Assembly: GCF_003955665.1 (NCBI RefSeq)
Contig: NZ_RXHU01000005.1
Location: 1 to 61,408, forward strand
From: Paenibacillus whitsoniae
GTDB lineage: Bacteria; Bacillota; Bacilli; Paenibacillales; NBRC-103111
DNA length: 61,408 nucleotides
Direction of reading: 5' to 3'
The position numbers and the translations under genes are program-made. Below, one piece after another: positions 50,962 through 60,240 of the stretch (its first letter is position 1; every line of letters starts with the position of its first letter). The notes below the pieces were generated by a model that had not been told where the DNA came from, did not search any database, and worked only from the letters and a program-made list of their open reading frames with translations.

Positions 50962-52693
50962 ACTCCTCTTCCTCCCTGTGTATAGGAATGATTAAGGTGA
51001 CCTTCGTGCCAAGTCCCTCTTCGCTTTCAATGAGCACGTCCGCTTCTTCTCCGTAATACAGCTTCATTCTTGACTTCACATTTTTCATCCCAAAAAATTG
51101 ACTCGCCGGGCTCTCCTGCGGCACTCGGTACAGCTTGCTTGTCAGCAGGCTAAGCTCCTCCTGAACTTGCTTCAATCGGGCAGCCGGCATGCCCAGGCCT
51201 GTATCCTCGACCTCGATGTATAGCAGATGCTGATGTACCTTCGAGCGAATGTGCAGTTCCCCTTCAAACGGGCATTTCTCGATGCCGTGAATTACCGCGT
51301 TTTCGACAATGGGCTGCAGCAGCAATTTGAGCACAGGGATACTCTCCGATCCTTTTTCCAAATCGACCTCGACCGTAAAATGGGCCGTTCGCATCTGCTG
51401 CACGCGGATGTAATACAGGAGATGCTGAACCGTTTCCTCGACGGTAAACGTAATCTTCCCTTTGCCTAGGCTGACTCTGAAAAATTTGGCCAAGTTCAAA
51501 ACCATCTCACTGATTTCTTTCATGTTGCATTTGACGGCAACCGAGTAGATCGAGTCGAGCGTGTTATACAGAAAATGCGGATTGATCTGCGATTGCAGCA
51601 AACTGAACTCCGACTTCGCTAGCCGCAGCTCTTTCTCGTAATCCTCCTCAATCATCCTTCGCTGCGACTCTGCCATGTGATTGAAACCGTTCATGACAAA
51701 TCCGAATTCATCCCTGCGCCCATGCCGAATTTGATAATTCAGCTCACCGCTGCCAACATATTTAAAAGCGCTCGATAATTGGCGCAGAGGCTTAATAATC
51801 TGAATATACATCAGCCAGGCTGTCCATACGGCAAGAAGAACGCTCAGAAGAATCGTGAGGTAGGTAAACAGTTGAAGCCGCTCCGATTGCTTGAAAATTT
51901 CATCCTTCGGCTGCTCGAGTTGAATGGCCCACGCTCCGCTGGACTCTTTCATGGAGAACATGTCGGACGCATAAGTCATCTTAGCAGCGGGGTTCGTCTC
52001 CAAAATCAAATGATGATTATAAAATAAGGAGATGTTCATCCGTTCCGTCGTTTGGAGATGTTGAATCATGTTCTGCAAGGCCAGTTTATTGACGCCAAAA
52101 ATCAACACGTTCGGCTCTGGCGAATCCCTTAACGCGTCAAGCAGCCGAATATAGTAGATGTTAGCGTCTTTTAAATAGAGGTTCTGCCCTCCGCCGGGGC
52201 TCGAAGTCGGCATATAAATGACCAATGCGCCAATGCTTTTCACCACCTGCTGGAACCAGGCTTCCTCTTTGACTTTCGGCCATCGCATCGCGCCCAGTTC
52301 CGTCGAAACGCCGTTGCCGCTTGCGCCATGAACAATATACGCTTCTTGGATGGCGCCATTGATATTGGTCAGCGAGCTCAACTGCTGCTGTACCGTGTGA
52401 ATATCGTACAGATGATTCGGGGCCAGCGGGTCCTCAATATCTCTAAAAATATTGACGATATTCGGGTTGGAGCTGATGAGCAGCGTCTGCTGGTCCATGT
52501 TGCTCGCAATTTGCTCCATATAGGCCAGGGACGTGAGCAGCGCGCCTTTTGTTCGGTCGCTAATCTGGACATTCATAATGCCCTGCGAGTAATGATTTGC
52601 AAACATGCTCACGCCAACAAGCGGAATCAGAATAAGCAAAAAAGTGAAGGTAAGCTTCAGTTGTAAGGACATTGAACCCAGCATGCTTCTCAC
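50942..52693 (-). CDS. YesM-type sensor histidine kinase (system B)
   Basis: About 583 residues. GTG at 52693 is preferred: it overlaps the AraC stop (GTGA) and follows GAGAGGAAG; ATG 52684 is an alternative. Two membrane helices (near 15-35 and 275-295) flank a Cache-like extracellular domain; HAMP (MYIQIIKPLRQLSSAFKYVG); His_kinase with LLQSQINPHFLYNTLDSIYS; HATPase_c with QPIVENAVIHGIEKCPF. Partner of the overlapping regulator gene. Middle of a three-gene regulatory operon. Confidence 0.93.
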   Translation of the reverse strand: MRSMLGSMSLQLKLTFTFLLILIPLVGVSMFANHYSQGIMNVQISDRTKGALLTSLAYMEQIASNMDQQTLLISSNPNIVNIFRDIEDPLAPNHLYDIHTVQQQLSSLTNINGAIQEAYIVHGASGNGVSTELGAMRWPKVKEEAWFQQVVKSIGALVIYMPTSSPGGGQNLYLKDANIYYIRLLDALRDSPEPNVLIFGVNKLALQNMIQHLQTTERMNISLFYNHHLILETNPAAKMTYASDMFSMKESSGAWAIQLEQPKDEIFKQSERLQLFTYLTILLSVLLAVWTAWLMYIQIIKPLRQLSSAFKYVGSGELNYQIRHGRRDEFGFVMNGFNHMAESQRRMIEEDYEKELRLAKSEFSLLQSQINPHFLYNTLDSIYSVAVKCNMKEISEMVLNLAKFFRVSLGKGKITFTVEETVQHLLYYIRVQQMRTAHFTVEVDLEKGSESIPVLKLLLQPIVENAVIHGIEKCPFEGELHIRSKVHQHLLYIEVEDTGLGMPAARLKQVQEELSLLTSKLYRVPQESPASQFFGMKNVKSRMKLYYGEEADVLIESEEGLGTKVTLIIPIHREEEEYEAARR

Positions 52694-53562
52694 GTCGATG
52701 ACTTCCTCTCTATTCCGGCATCTTTGCAGGTTTCCCTCCAAGTACCCGGCGGAATGCCGTAATACTTGCTGAACGCGTGAGTAAAGGCGTAAGGATCCGA
52801 ATAGCCTAACAGCAACGAAACCTCACTGATCATAAAATGGGAGAGCAGCAGTTCAGCCGCTTTTTCCATCCGCAGCCTCTGCAAATAGTGGACAGGCGAT
52901 ATGCCCATCTGCTCGGAAAAGACTTTCGAGAAATACGCGCGATGCACCGCCACATAATCGGCCACATCCTGTACGGTGATCCCCTCCATATAGTACGTGT
53001 CCATGAAGGCCACGCTCTTGGGAATCCAGTTTTCCTTGCCGATCATCCGCTTCTTGGTATCATCGGCTGACAGCATAAGACCAAACATCCGATATATCAT
53101 CGAGATCAGCTCGTTATGGCGCTTGAGGTCGTAGGGCTGCGGAAGGAACAATTGACGAAGCGTAGATTCCAGTTCCTTCGACAAAACACCGCGCAGGTAG
53201 GGAGACTGCTTGTTGAAACCAACTGCATCGAATAAATCTGGCGCCTGTGCGCCGTCAAAGGACACCCAGGTCATCTGTAACGCCGTCTCGCTTGGAGCCA
53301 GCCGGTATCGGAAAGTGAGGCCCGGGAACATGGCAAATACATCCCCTTTGGCAAGCACAATCTGTTCATTGCCAAACGTAAACTCGACTTTGCCCTCCGT
53401 AATAAAATGCATGTTGTAATATTCCAACACCATCGGCCCCGCTTGATAGTTGGGTTTGGCGATATTGCGGCCAAGACGAAGCGGCCAGATACCGCCTTTT
53501 CGCGCGAACGCATCCGGGACAAATAGTTGTGATTCCAAATATTCCTTGGCTGTCTCCTGCAT
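52690..53562 (-). CDS. AraC-family regulator with cupin-like sensor domain
   Basis: About 290 residues, ATG 53562 (GTG 53568 is an alternative). N-terminal cupin-like fold (MVLEYYNMHFITEGKVEFTF, KGDVFAMFPGLTFRYRL) and C-terminal double HTH (TVQDVADYVAVHRAYFSKVF, SEVSLLLGYSDPYAFTHAFS, KYYGIPPGTWR). This domain order fits a sugar-responsive one-component activator. It is translationally coupled to kinase B, so both one-component and two-component control may converge on importer B. Confidence 0.93.
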   Translation of the reverse strand: MQETAKEYLESQLFVPDAFARKGGIWPLRLGRNIAKPNYQAGPMVLEYYNMHFITEGKVEFTFGNEQIVLAKGDVFAMFPGLTFRYRLAPSETALQMTWVSFDGAQAPDLFDAVGFNKQSPYLRGVLSKELESTLRQLFLPQPYDLKRHNELISMIYRMFGLMLSADDTKKRMIGKENWIPKSVAFMDTYYMEGITVQDVADYVAVHRAYFSKVFSEQMGISPVHYLQRLRMEKAAELLLSHFMISEVSLLLGYSDPYAFTHAFSKYYGIPPGTWRETCKDAGIERKSST

Positions 53563-53623
53563 ACCCACTCACCATCCTATCCGTACTCTCCTCCATTGTA
53601 GCAAACGAAAGAGAAGCTGGAAT

Positions 53624-53678
53624 ACAAAAACCTCTCTGCGCAGGAGCCTCAGCTTGCCCCTAAGAGAAAGGTTTTTGT
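53624..53678 (-). terminator. Terminator of the Rieske/amidohydrolase operon
   Basis: ACAAAAACCTCTCT pairs with AGAG-AAAGGTTTTTGT across a 25-nt loop, 5 bp after the Rieske stop. The T-rich arm serves as the T-tract. Confidence 0.7.
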
Positions 53679-53682
53679 GCTT

Positions 53683-54063
53683 TTACATATGAAGGACAAT
53701 ATGATCTTGCTCGACAGAGACGCCAAACTTCTCGACAGTCACATCGTACGTCTTCGTGCGCATCACCGCATCCGTAATCATGCAGCCTGTGGCAATGTCA
53801 AACTCCCATTGATGCCAGGGACAGCGCACAATTTCGCCCTCTCTTTCAAAGTGATAATCGCCGGGACCCTTGGATGACACGTACGGGGTTACCAACCCTT
53901 TGCACAGCTCCGCTCCTTGATGGGGGCAGATGTTGCGCAGGGCATGAAACTTGCCGCCGATGTTGTAGATGCCCACGCTGCGTCCTTCCACGACAACGAT
54001 TTTATGGGAGCCAGGCGGGATTTCTCCCACTGTCCCTACCGTATGCATCGACCCTGGTTTCAT
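53683..54063 (-). CDS. Rieske [2Fe-2S] protein
   Basis: 126 residues, only a Rieske domain. Cluster ligands: CPHQGAELC (Cys-x-His) and CPWHQWEFD (Cys-x2-His). No signal peptide, so a soluble cytoplasmic ferredoxin-like electron carrier. Its ATG overlaps the amidohydrolase stop by 4 bp. No oxygenase or reductase gene is adjacent, so its electron partner must be encoded elsewhere, or it serves the coupled hydrolase-like protein directly. Confidence 0.93.
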   Translation of the reverse strand: MKPGSMHTVGTVGEIPPGSHKIVVVEGRSVGIYNIGGKFHALRNICPHQGAELCKGLVTPYVSSKGPGDYHFEREGEIVRCPWHQWEFDIATGCMITDAVMRTKTYDVTVEKFGVSVEQDHIVLHM

Positions 54064-55190
54064 TGGGATGCCTCCGCTTTACGCCCAGGCAGACCATATA
54101 GCTTGGCGGCATTCTGGTAGTAGATGTTATCCCACAGCTCAAGCTCCAGCTTAGGCAGCGCTTGGCTTGGTGAGTCATAATCCCAATGCGGATAATCGCT
54201 GCAGAACATCAGCGTTTCTTTGGCATAAATGCTCTCCAGCATATGGTCCAGGACCTCGCGATTCGGCGTCTCCTCAAAAGGCTGCGTCGTCACGCGAACG
54301 TGCTCACGGAAGTATTCGCTTGGCTTCTTGCGAACCCACGGGGTTTGCACACGCAGGCCTTTCCATTCCTGGTCAAGCTTCCATAAGAATGGAGCCAGCC
54401 ACAAGACGCCCGCTTCTTGTAATACGACCTTCAGCGTCGGAAAGCGCTCGAACACGCCATCGAAGATGAAGCTTGCAAGATGTGCGGCCATGACCGCAGG
54501 ACGCGCGCACCGCTGCTCGATATAATGCGTCACATAGCCGGCTCCTGTGTGCGGGCTATTGATGCCTTCCCCCTCCAGTCCGACGTGGATGGTGAAGGGC
54601 AGGTTATGGCGGACGCACGCTTCATAAATCGGATCATAGTGTCTATTTCCGTAAGGCTTCGTCGCCCCGCTCGAAACCACCACCTGCACCATTTCGGATC
54701 TTCCGCCGATGCGATCGATTTCTTGTGCGGCAAGCGTCGGTTCCTGCTTCGCAATGAACACCGAGCCCCGCAAGCGGCTGTCCTGGGCGAGCCAGTGGTC
54801 CATGGTGTACTCATTAATGGCCCGACAGAACGCTGCGGCATACTCATAGTTCGGCGTTGCATGAATGGCATAGCCTTCCCCAGTCAAAATCCCATACTCG
54901 ACGTTATAGCGGTCGAGATGCTGCCTTTGCATCAAGGCCAGATCGCTGCCGGCTGAACCGCCGCCCTCCGGATAGCTATCGGCCATTCGGCCGCCCACGC
55001 CGCCATTAAAATGCATGCCCCCCGGCAGCGCCGGGCCGTACTGCTCGATCAGTTCGCGGTAAGCCCGTGGCAAATACGGCTTGATCGCCTCTAGGCCCGT
55101 CGCTTGATGAATGTCGCAATCAATGATCGATCGTTTGAGCTTCGGACGTTGATCCCCCGGTAACTTTGTGTCGGTATTGGTTGTCTGCAT
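54060..55190 (-). CDS. Amidohydrolase-2 family metal-dependent hydrolase
   Basis: 376 residues. TIM-barrel amidohydrolase: the N-terminal metal motif is IIDCDIHQATG (Asp-x-His replaces the common His-x-His), FTIHVGLEGEG carries another ligand His, and the final Asp lies in LMFCSDYPHWDYDSP. This subfamily (ACMSD-like) includes decarboxylases and hydrolases of aromatic or uncommon substrates. Coupled to a Rieske gene, suggesting a redox pathway for an aromatic or plant-derived compound. GGAGGGGCATAAACG precedes the ATG. Confidence 0.92.
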   Translation of the reverse strand: MQTTNTDTKLPGDQRPKLKRSIIDCDIHQATGLEAIKPYLPRAYRELIEQYGPALPGGMHFNGGVGGRMADSYPEGGGSAGSDLALMQRQHLDRYNVEYGILTGEGYAIHATPNYEYAAAFCRAINEYTMDHWLAQDSRLRGSVFIAKQEPTLAAQEIDRIGGRSEMVQVVVSSGATKPYGNRHYDPIYEACVRHNLPFTIHVGLEGEGINSPHTGAGYVTHYIEQRCARPAVMAAHLASFIFDGVFERFPTLKVVLQEAGVLWLAPFLWKLDQEWKGLRVQTPWVRKKPSEYFREHVRVTTQPFEETPNREVLDHMLESIYAKETLMFCSDYPHWDYDSPSQALPKLELELWDNIYYQNAAKLYGLPGRKAEASQ

Positions 55191-55229
55191 CGTTTATGCC
55201 CCTCCAAAAGTTCACATTCGTGATCAGGA

Positions 55230-55253
55230 TGACGGGCTCGCAGCAGCCCGTCA
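55230..55253. terminator. Hairpin between GH gene and amidohydrolase operon
   Basis: TGACGGGCT / AGCCCGTCA, 9-bp stem, 6-nt loop. No T-run; could end the GH transcript or act in the amidohydrolase leader. Confidence 0.4.
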
Positions 55254-55352
55254 CCCTGTCATCTTGACTCTCATGTTACGCTGCAGGTGGCCAAACAACA
55301 ATGCTGTCCTGTCTTGTGTATTTTGTTATTTTGTAAGGTGGCTACATGTCCC

Positions 55353-58300
55353 CTACGGAATAGCCCGCACGTAAACATCGTCAAAATAGGCTTGTGCAAT
55401 ATGCGTGTATACGCCGATTTTTCCCTGCGAGAATGTACTGTCGGTGGCGCTGATCTTGAGCGTCCCATTCACATAAGCCTTCAGTGAACTCCCGTTTACC
55501 TCCAGCTTGAACAGATGCTGAACGCCTGTGCTTAACGTAAGCGGCACAGAGGCAAGCGTACTATCTGAATCGTTGACAAGCTTCCTTAGCGTAAGCTGAT
55601 GGAGGTTGTCATCGTAGTAGACATAATAGAAATTTTTGTTGTCCATGAGTCTGGCAATCAGCCCCATCCGTCCGTAGATACTGCTCCAGCTATTGGCTTT
55701 CACTTTCGCCTCGACGCTGTAATTTTGCCAGGATGTACTCCCGGCTGAGGCTTTGGAGCCGCCGTAGCCGAGATTGTCGGCAAAATAAACGTTCGAACCT
55801 CCGTCTGGCACAATACTAAAGAGGCCGTAATGAACTGTCCACGCGCTGTTTCCACCTTCAAAACCATCATAAAAGATGATATCCGAAGTCGTAACCGAAG
55901 CCGTGCTGCTCACAGCCGAAACGTTCCCGGATGGGTCGAAGGCCTTGATCGCATAATTGTAGGTCGTATTCGCAGATACTGCCAGGTCCGTGTACTTGGT
56001 CACGTTTCCGTTCAATGACGCGATTTCCGTGCCATTGCGGTAAATCTTGTACCCCGCCACGCCGACGTCGTCCGTCGATTTGTCCCAAGATACATTTACC
56101 TGCGTGGAGAAAGGAGAAACGGTCGCTACATTTGTCGGAACGGTTGGCGCGCTCACATCGGTGCCAATGAGCGGCGCGTACACCAACTCGAAGCCGTAGC
56201 CTTTGTCGGTCTCGAGCGGAATCGTCATCGTATCGCCGAGCACGCTGATCGGAATCTCCTGCAATCTTACACCATTCATGGCAAGCTTGTAGGCCTTATA
56301 GGCGCTTGGCGTTTTGGTTGTTGTCAGCTTTACTTCGGCTGTGCCGTACTTCGCCAGCGTCGGTAAGGTTCCGCGATAATACGTGGTTACACCGCCGCTT
56401 ACCGTTTCTTCATGCTCACCCGTTGCTGCCGCGTCCGTCGTATAAATCATCAGCATTCTATCGCTCTCATCCAGCGGCTGATCATCCAGGGACGCAACCG
56501 ACAACGTGCCTTTCGGCAGATTCGCCTCCATCGTGACCGGGCCAAGCTCATAGCTGTTGTTGTTCATCGTTCCTGCAGCCGCCACTACGTAAGGGGTGTT
56601 AATCAAATACGTGTTCAAGTTCAGGTCAAAGAGCAGCTCGCCTGTATCGGAAACCAGTTTATTATTATTCAAGTTCGCCAGCATACTGGTTTTGAGGCCG
56701 GTATCATCGATAGCGTTAATAAACGTTTCTGCTACTTGCTTCATCGTCATGCTGTTCGTTATCGTAATCTTGTTGGCAGCGGGAATATCGCCGGCGGCAA
56801 TCTGCGCGTCGGTGAGGTCCGGCGTAATTTTATAGATCGCATACGGCTCTCCCGGCTTATCCGCATAAACCGTTACCGTCTTGAACAGATGCGGGATGTA
56901 CATGCGATTCTGTTCAGGAGATTCATTCTCTGTTGAGGAGCTGTGCGTCTTTACATAGGTTTGGTCCCGCACGATCACGAATTTGGCATCCGCCGGCGTC
57001 AGATGCGCTTGTCGAAAGACGAGTGCGCCCTGATATTCAGACATCGTAGCGATCACATCGGTCAAGGCGTCAAAGGAAGTCGTTCCTCCCTGCAGCGTCT
57101 CGTTAACGGCTTCTTTGACACGGCTGACATAATCAAATCGATTCAGCATATCCCATCCCTGGTAAGCCCCGGCCGCCGCCGTCATTAAGCCAATATCGTC
57201 ACGGCCTTTGTTCGGAAACTCGTGATTCCATTCGGTTAAAGCAAAAGGCTTGTTATACAGCTGCCCCAGAGCAAGACCGGGAACATAATTTTTGAAAATA
57301 AACGAGCCGTACTGCGGCACATAATTCGCGCTTGATTCAGGGGCGAAGATCATACTGTAACGTGGATGTGTCAATGGATTGTAAGTGAACGATGCATTTC
57401 TTCCATCGACAATCCCATTATACAGATGCGTTTCATGAATATCGGCCTGCGTCCGCCAATAATTCGCCAAGGCATCATTGATATAATTGATGCCGCCAAT
57501 CGGTGCTTTAACGCCAATGGTATCCTTCAAGTACGACTTCATGGCACCGTAAGTAGCAAACTGCTTCTCGGTAAAGTACTCGGCGAGATCGTTCTTCATA
57601 CTTGTCGGCGCGCCCCAGAAATTATTTGGAAACGTAGTAATTGCCGGACGTCCTTTGCCAGCCAAAAACGCGTTAAAGTCATTGCGCATCCAGGCATTCC
57701 AATTTGGGTTGGAATAATCGCCATTGTAGAGGATGACTTCATTCATGGGGGACACGCCCATAATTTGCGGCTCATCCTTTAAGGCATAGCCTGTATATGG
57801 ATTTACATGATTAAACAGCTGGTACGCAAAAGATTGCCAGATGGCTTGCCCGTCCGGAAGTAGCGTAGCCAAGAACCTCGATGCGGTTGAGCCATACACC
57901 GTTTTGCCAATACTCGGCACATCTTCAAAATTCGCAAAGGCCAAGATGTCCATATCGATATAAACGCCGCGCGCCTTCAGCAGCGCATTGAAATAATCGA
58001 AATTGTCCAGCTTGGTTGGATTCAGGGTCACCGTTGTGGACGTGAGGGGCTGCATAAGTCCCTTGGCCCAGCTATAATTCTGATCAACGGACGAATAGCG
58101 CACCACGTTGTAGCCCATCGCTGCAATCCGGTCGGCCATGACGACCATTTCCGCTCTCGTCGGGTCGACGAGATAACTGCCATTCAGATTCCCGCCATAG
58201 AACTTTGCTTTCGTTTTGACCCCGTCTTGTTCAAAATAATAATCGCCGTACACGTCGATGTGCACCGAGCCCTTTGCACCCGCAGGCTCCGTATTTAAAA

Positions 58301-58481
58301 TCGACAAATCCATGGCACTGCCCGGGGCCACCGCCAACGTCGTATCAATCGGCCGCCAATTGCTGTCCGCCACAATAGGCGCTGCCTCGGCTGGCGTAGG
58401 GATGCTCGCGATCCCTGCAAGCGGCAGCAGCAAGGCGGCCAACATAAGTCCCGCAAGCTTTGACATCCACTTTTTTCTCAT
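55353..58481 (-). CDS. Secreted GH-A-like glycoside hydrolase with FN3 and C-terminal binding domain
   Basis: 1,042 residues from ATG 58481 (AGGAGG 7 nt upstream; ATG 58487 is too close). Signal peptide to about residue 34 (PAEAAP). Residues 40-480 form a TIM-barrel hydrolase: GVSPMNEV supplies a candidate acid/base Glu (about 248) and FALTEWNHEFP a candidate nucleophile (about 417), as in clan GH-A. A beta-rich region follows, then an FN3 domain (about 775-865) and a LamG/DUF1080-like domain (870-1042). Likely an extracellular beta-glycanase; family number and substrate cannot be fixed. A cre site lies in its leader. Confidence 0.88.
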   Translation of the reverse strand: MRKKWMSKLAGLMLAALLLPLAGIASIPTPAEAAPIVADSNWRPIDTTLAVAPGSAMDLSILNTEPAGAKGSVHIDVYGDYYFEQDGVKTKAKFYGGNLNGSYLVDPTRAEMVVMADRIAAMGYNVVRYSSVDQNYSWAKGLMQPLTSTTVTLNPTKLDNFDYFNALLKARGVYIDMDILAFANFEDVPSIGKTVYGSTASRFLATLLPDGQAIWQSFAYQLFNHVNPYTGYALKDEPQIMGVSPMNEVILYNGDYSNPNWNAWMRNDFNAFLAGKGRPAITTFPNNFWGAPTSMKNDLAEYFTEKQFATYGAMKSYLKDTIGVKAPIGGINYINDALANYWRTQADIHETHLYNGIVDGRNASFTYNPLTHPRYSMIFAPESSANYVPQYGSFIFKNYVPGLALGQLYNKPFALTEWNHEFPNKGRDDIGLMTAAAGAYQGWDMLNRFDYVSRVKEAVNETLQGGTTSFDALTDVIATMSEYQGALVFRQAHLTPADAKFVIVRDQTYVKTHSSSTENESPEQNRMYIPHLFKTVTVYADKPGEPYAIYKITPDLTDAQIAAGDIPAANKITITNSMTMKQVAETFINAIDDTGLKTSMLANLNNNKLVSDTGELLFDLNLNTYLINTPYVVAAAGTMNNNSYELGPVTMEANLPKGTLSVASLDDQPLDESDRMLMIYTTDAAATGEHEETVSGGVTTYYRGTLPTLAKYGTAEVKLTTTKTPSAYKAYKLAMNGVRLQEIPISVLGDTMTIPLETDKGYGFELVYAPLIGTDVSAPTVPTNVATVSPFSTQVNVSWDKSTDDVGVAGYKIYRNGTEIASLNGNVTKYTDLAVSANTTYNYAIKAFDPSGNVSAVSSTASVTTSDIIFYDGFEGGNSAWTVHYGLFSIVPDGGSNVYFADNLGYGGSKASAGSTSWQNYSVEAKVKANSWSSIYGRMGLIARLMDNKNFYYVYYDDNLHQLTLRKLVNDSDSTLASVPLTLSTGVQHLFKLEVNGSSLKAYVNGTLKISATDSTFSQGKIGVYTHIAQAYFDDVYVRAIP

Positions 58482-58517
58482 CTTCATTCCTCCTGCTTTC
58501 GTTTAGTCCATGCGTTT

Positions 58518-58531
58518 TGAAAGCGCTTTTA
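58518..58531 (+). promoter_or_regulatory. CcpA cre-like operator
   Basis: TGAAAGCGCTTTTA, one mismatch from the cre consensus, in a wider palindrome TTT-x-AAAGCGCTTT-x-AAA, 37-50 bp before the GH start codon. A LacI-family operator is the alternative. Confidence 0.65.
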
Positions 58532-58745
58532 AAAATGCACTGCCGGTGTTGATCTCGGCATCCCCCCTCACATTCAGTGCTCCCTGGCTGTCTGTAAAAC
58601 ACGGTGCCAGCCTACTATAAGGGATTGCCCACGCATCCAACAATGATCGGATGTCTTGCGGGCTTGCGATTTTGTAAGCTGGCGTGTCTATGTTGGAAAA
58701 TTCTCAAGTCATCATTAACCGACATGTATTCACTTCAATGAAAAA

Positions 58746-58782
58746 GAAACCAATTTAGATTTTTGGGATCTAAATTGGTTTC
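58746..58782 (-). terminator. Terminator of the SDR gene
   Basis: GAAACCAATTTAGAT / ATCTAAATTGGTTTC, perfect 15-bp stem, with TTTTTC after it on the minus strand. Confidence 0.85.
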
Positions 58783-58870
58783 AAGTATCGAATCGAAACA
58801 GCTGATCATTCGTAAATATCCACTCAGGTGTTGAACCAGGAGAACTGTAAGATATCGTTATTCCTCTTTA

Positions 58871-59581
58871 CTACCAAGGAAGCATGCTGTCCAAGTAGAA
58901 GAATCCCCCCGTCGGGCCCTCGTCCGGAACGAGCGCCAGCCTCACCGCCGTCTTCGCTCCTTCTTCCGGTGTCAACTCCGCCTTATTTCCGCCCATGCGG
59001 GTCTTGACCAGTCCCGGATGCACCGAGTTGACCTTCAGGTTAGTCCCTTTCGCCTTTTGCGACCAATAGGCGGTTAGCATGTTCAACGCTGCCTTGGAAG
59101 CCGAATACGCGGGGGTGGATATCCGCTGGGCAAGTTCGTTGTTCAAAAGGAAGTGGATCGAACCGAGCGCGCTGCTCTGGTTGACGATACGACCCGCTTC
59201 GCTCTTAAGCAGAAGCGGCAGGAGAGCTTCGGTAAGGTAAAAAGGAGCGAAGGCGTTCACTTCGAACGTCGCCCGGAACGCGTCGCCTTCATAATCACCG
59301 TTCTCCACCCAGATGCCTGCGTTGTTGACCAGAATATCCAGGCGGCCGTATTCGCTCTCGAGAAACCGGGCCGCTTGTTCGATATGCTTCGAATTTGTCA
59401 CTTCCAGCTCCAATCCGATAGCCTGGATGCCCTCCTTCCTCAGTTCGTCTGCCGCCTCGTTCGCCGCGACTTGAGTGCGAGCAGTCACGAGGACCGTTAT
59501 TCCATGCTGCCCTAGCTGCCGAGCGACTTCCAATCCGATTCCTTTGCTTGCTCCGGTTACCAATGCGATCTTGTTTGTCAT
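58871..59581 (-). CDS. SDR-family oxidoreductase
   Basis: 236 residues from ATG 59581 (GAGGGAGA upstream). Classical SDR motifs: cofactor site ALVTGASKGIGLEV, NNAG in LVNNAGIWVEN, catalytic Ser in VNQSSALGS, and Tyr/Lys in AYSASKAALN. The residue after the second beta strand (TARTQ) favours NADPH. Similar to carbonyl reductases. It lies 26 bp after the NADPH oxidoreductase gene and is probably cotranscribed under the TetR operator at 60198. Substrate: probably reactive carbonyls or quinones. Confidence 0.94.
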   Translation of the reverse strand: MTNKIALVTGASKGIGLEVARQLGQHGITVLVTARTQVAANEAADELRKEGIQAIGLELEVTNSKHIEQAARFLESEYGRLDILVNNAGIWVENGDYEGDAFRATFEVNAFAPFYLTEALLPLLLKSEAGRIVNQSSALGSIHFLLNNELAQRISTPAYSASKAALNMLTAYWSQKAKGTNLKVNSVHPGLVKTRMGGNKAELTPEEGAKTAVRLALVPDEGPTGGFFYLDSMLPW

Positions 59582-59606
59582 AATAAATCTCCCTCTTCTG
59601 TCTGGC

Positions 59607-60167
59607 TTACTTATTGATGGTGACAAGTCCCGGCGTTTGAAAATGACGCACACTCTCCAAATGACTGATGTAAGCAGCCGTGCTCTCGGAGATCTGCTCG
59701 TCGGTCGCATGGTTTGCATCGTGGTGCGCGAACGGGGGCAAGTAGCGGGCGCTTACGTAGTTGGCGAGCGCCTCCACCGGCTTCGCGATGTCGCGGATCG
59801 TGAATAAGTTGTACCCGCCTGGCTGGTAGGAAGCGGCGGTGCCGGACGTCGAGATGGCGATGCCGATCTCCTTGCCCTTGAGATGGTCGCCGCCGGGGCC
59901 GAACGCCCAGCCGAATTCTAGCACCTCGTCCATCCATATCTTTAGGAGCGGCGGCGTGCTGTACCAATAGAGCGGATATTGGAAAATAATCCGGTCATGG
60001 CCATCCAACAAAGCTTGCTCTCGAGCAACGTCAATGCGATGGTCGGGATACTCCTCATAGAGAACGTGGACGGTCAAGTTCGGCAGCCTCCTTAGAGCTT
60101 CAGTCCAGGTCCGGTTAATCCGGGATTGCGGAAGATTGGGATGCGCTACGATTATCAATGTTTTCAT
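59607..60167 (-). CDS. NAD(P)H oxidoreductase, flavodoxin-like fold (YwrO/KefF family)
   Basis: 186 residues. Flavodoxin-like quinone reductase motifs: MKTLIIVAHPNLPQSRINR (FMN/FAD phosphate region), IIFQYPLYWYSTPPLLKIWM and WAFGPGGDHLKGKEI. Enzymes of this group reduce quinones by two electrons and protect against electrophiles. AAGGAG lies before the ATG. The operator GAACGATCGTTC is 30 bp upstream, so the TetR regulator at 60241-60819 likely represses it. Confidence 0.94.
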   Translation of the reverse strand: MKTLIIVAHPNLPQSRINRTWTEALRRLPNLTVHVLYEEYPDHRIDVAREQALLDGHDRIIFQYPLYWYSTPPLLKIWMDEVLEFGWAFGPGGDHLKGKEIGIAISTSGTAASYQPGGYNLFTIRDIAKPVEALANYVSARYLPPFAHHDANHATDEQISESTAAYISHLESVRHFQTPGLVTINK

Positions 60168-60197
60168 GAGATAATAACTCCTTTATCCGTTATTTGG

Positions 60198-60209
60198 GAA
60201 CGATCGTTC
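60198..60209. promoter_or_regulatory. TetR operator, full site
   Basis: Perfect palindrome GAACGATCGTTC (within GGGAACGATCGTTCTA), between the TetR gene and the oxidoreductase gene. Confidence 0.75.
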
Positions 60210-60240
60210 TAGTTTATTCAAAAAAAGAAGAGATTCTCTT

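Larger units (their letters stand above)
58488..58870. other. Intergenic region upstream of GH gene
   Basis: Contains a cre-like site (58518-58531) and the SDR terminator (58746-58782). No coding frame with start signals was found. Confidence 0.6.
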
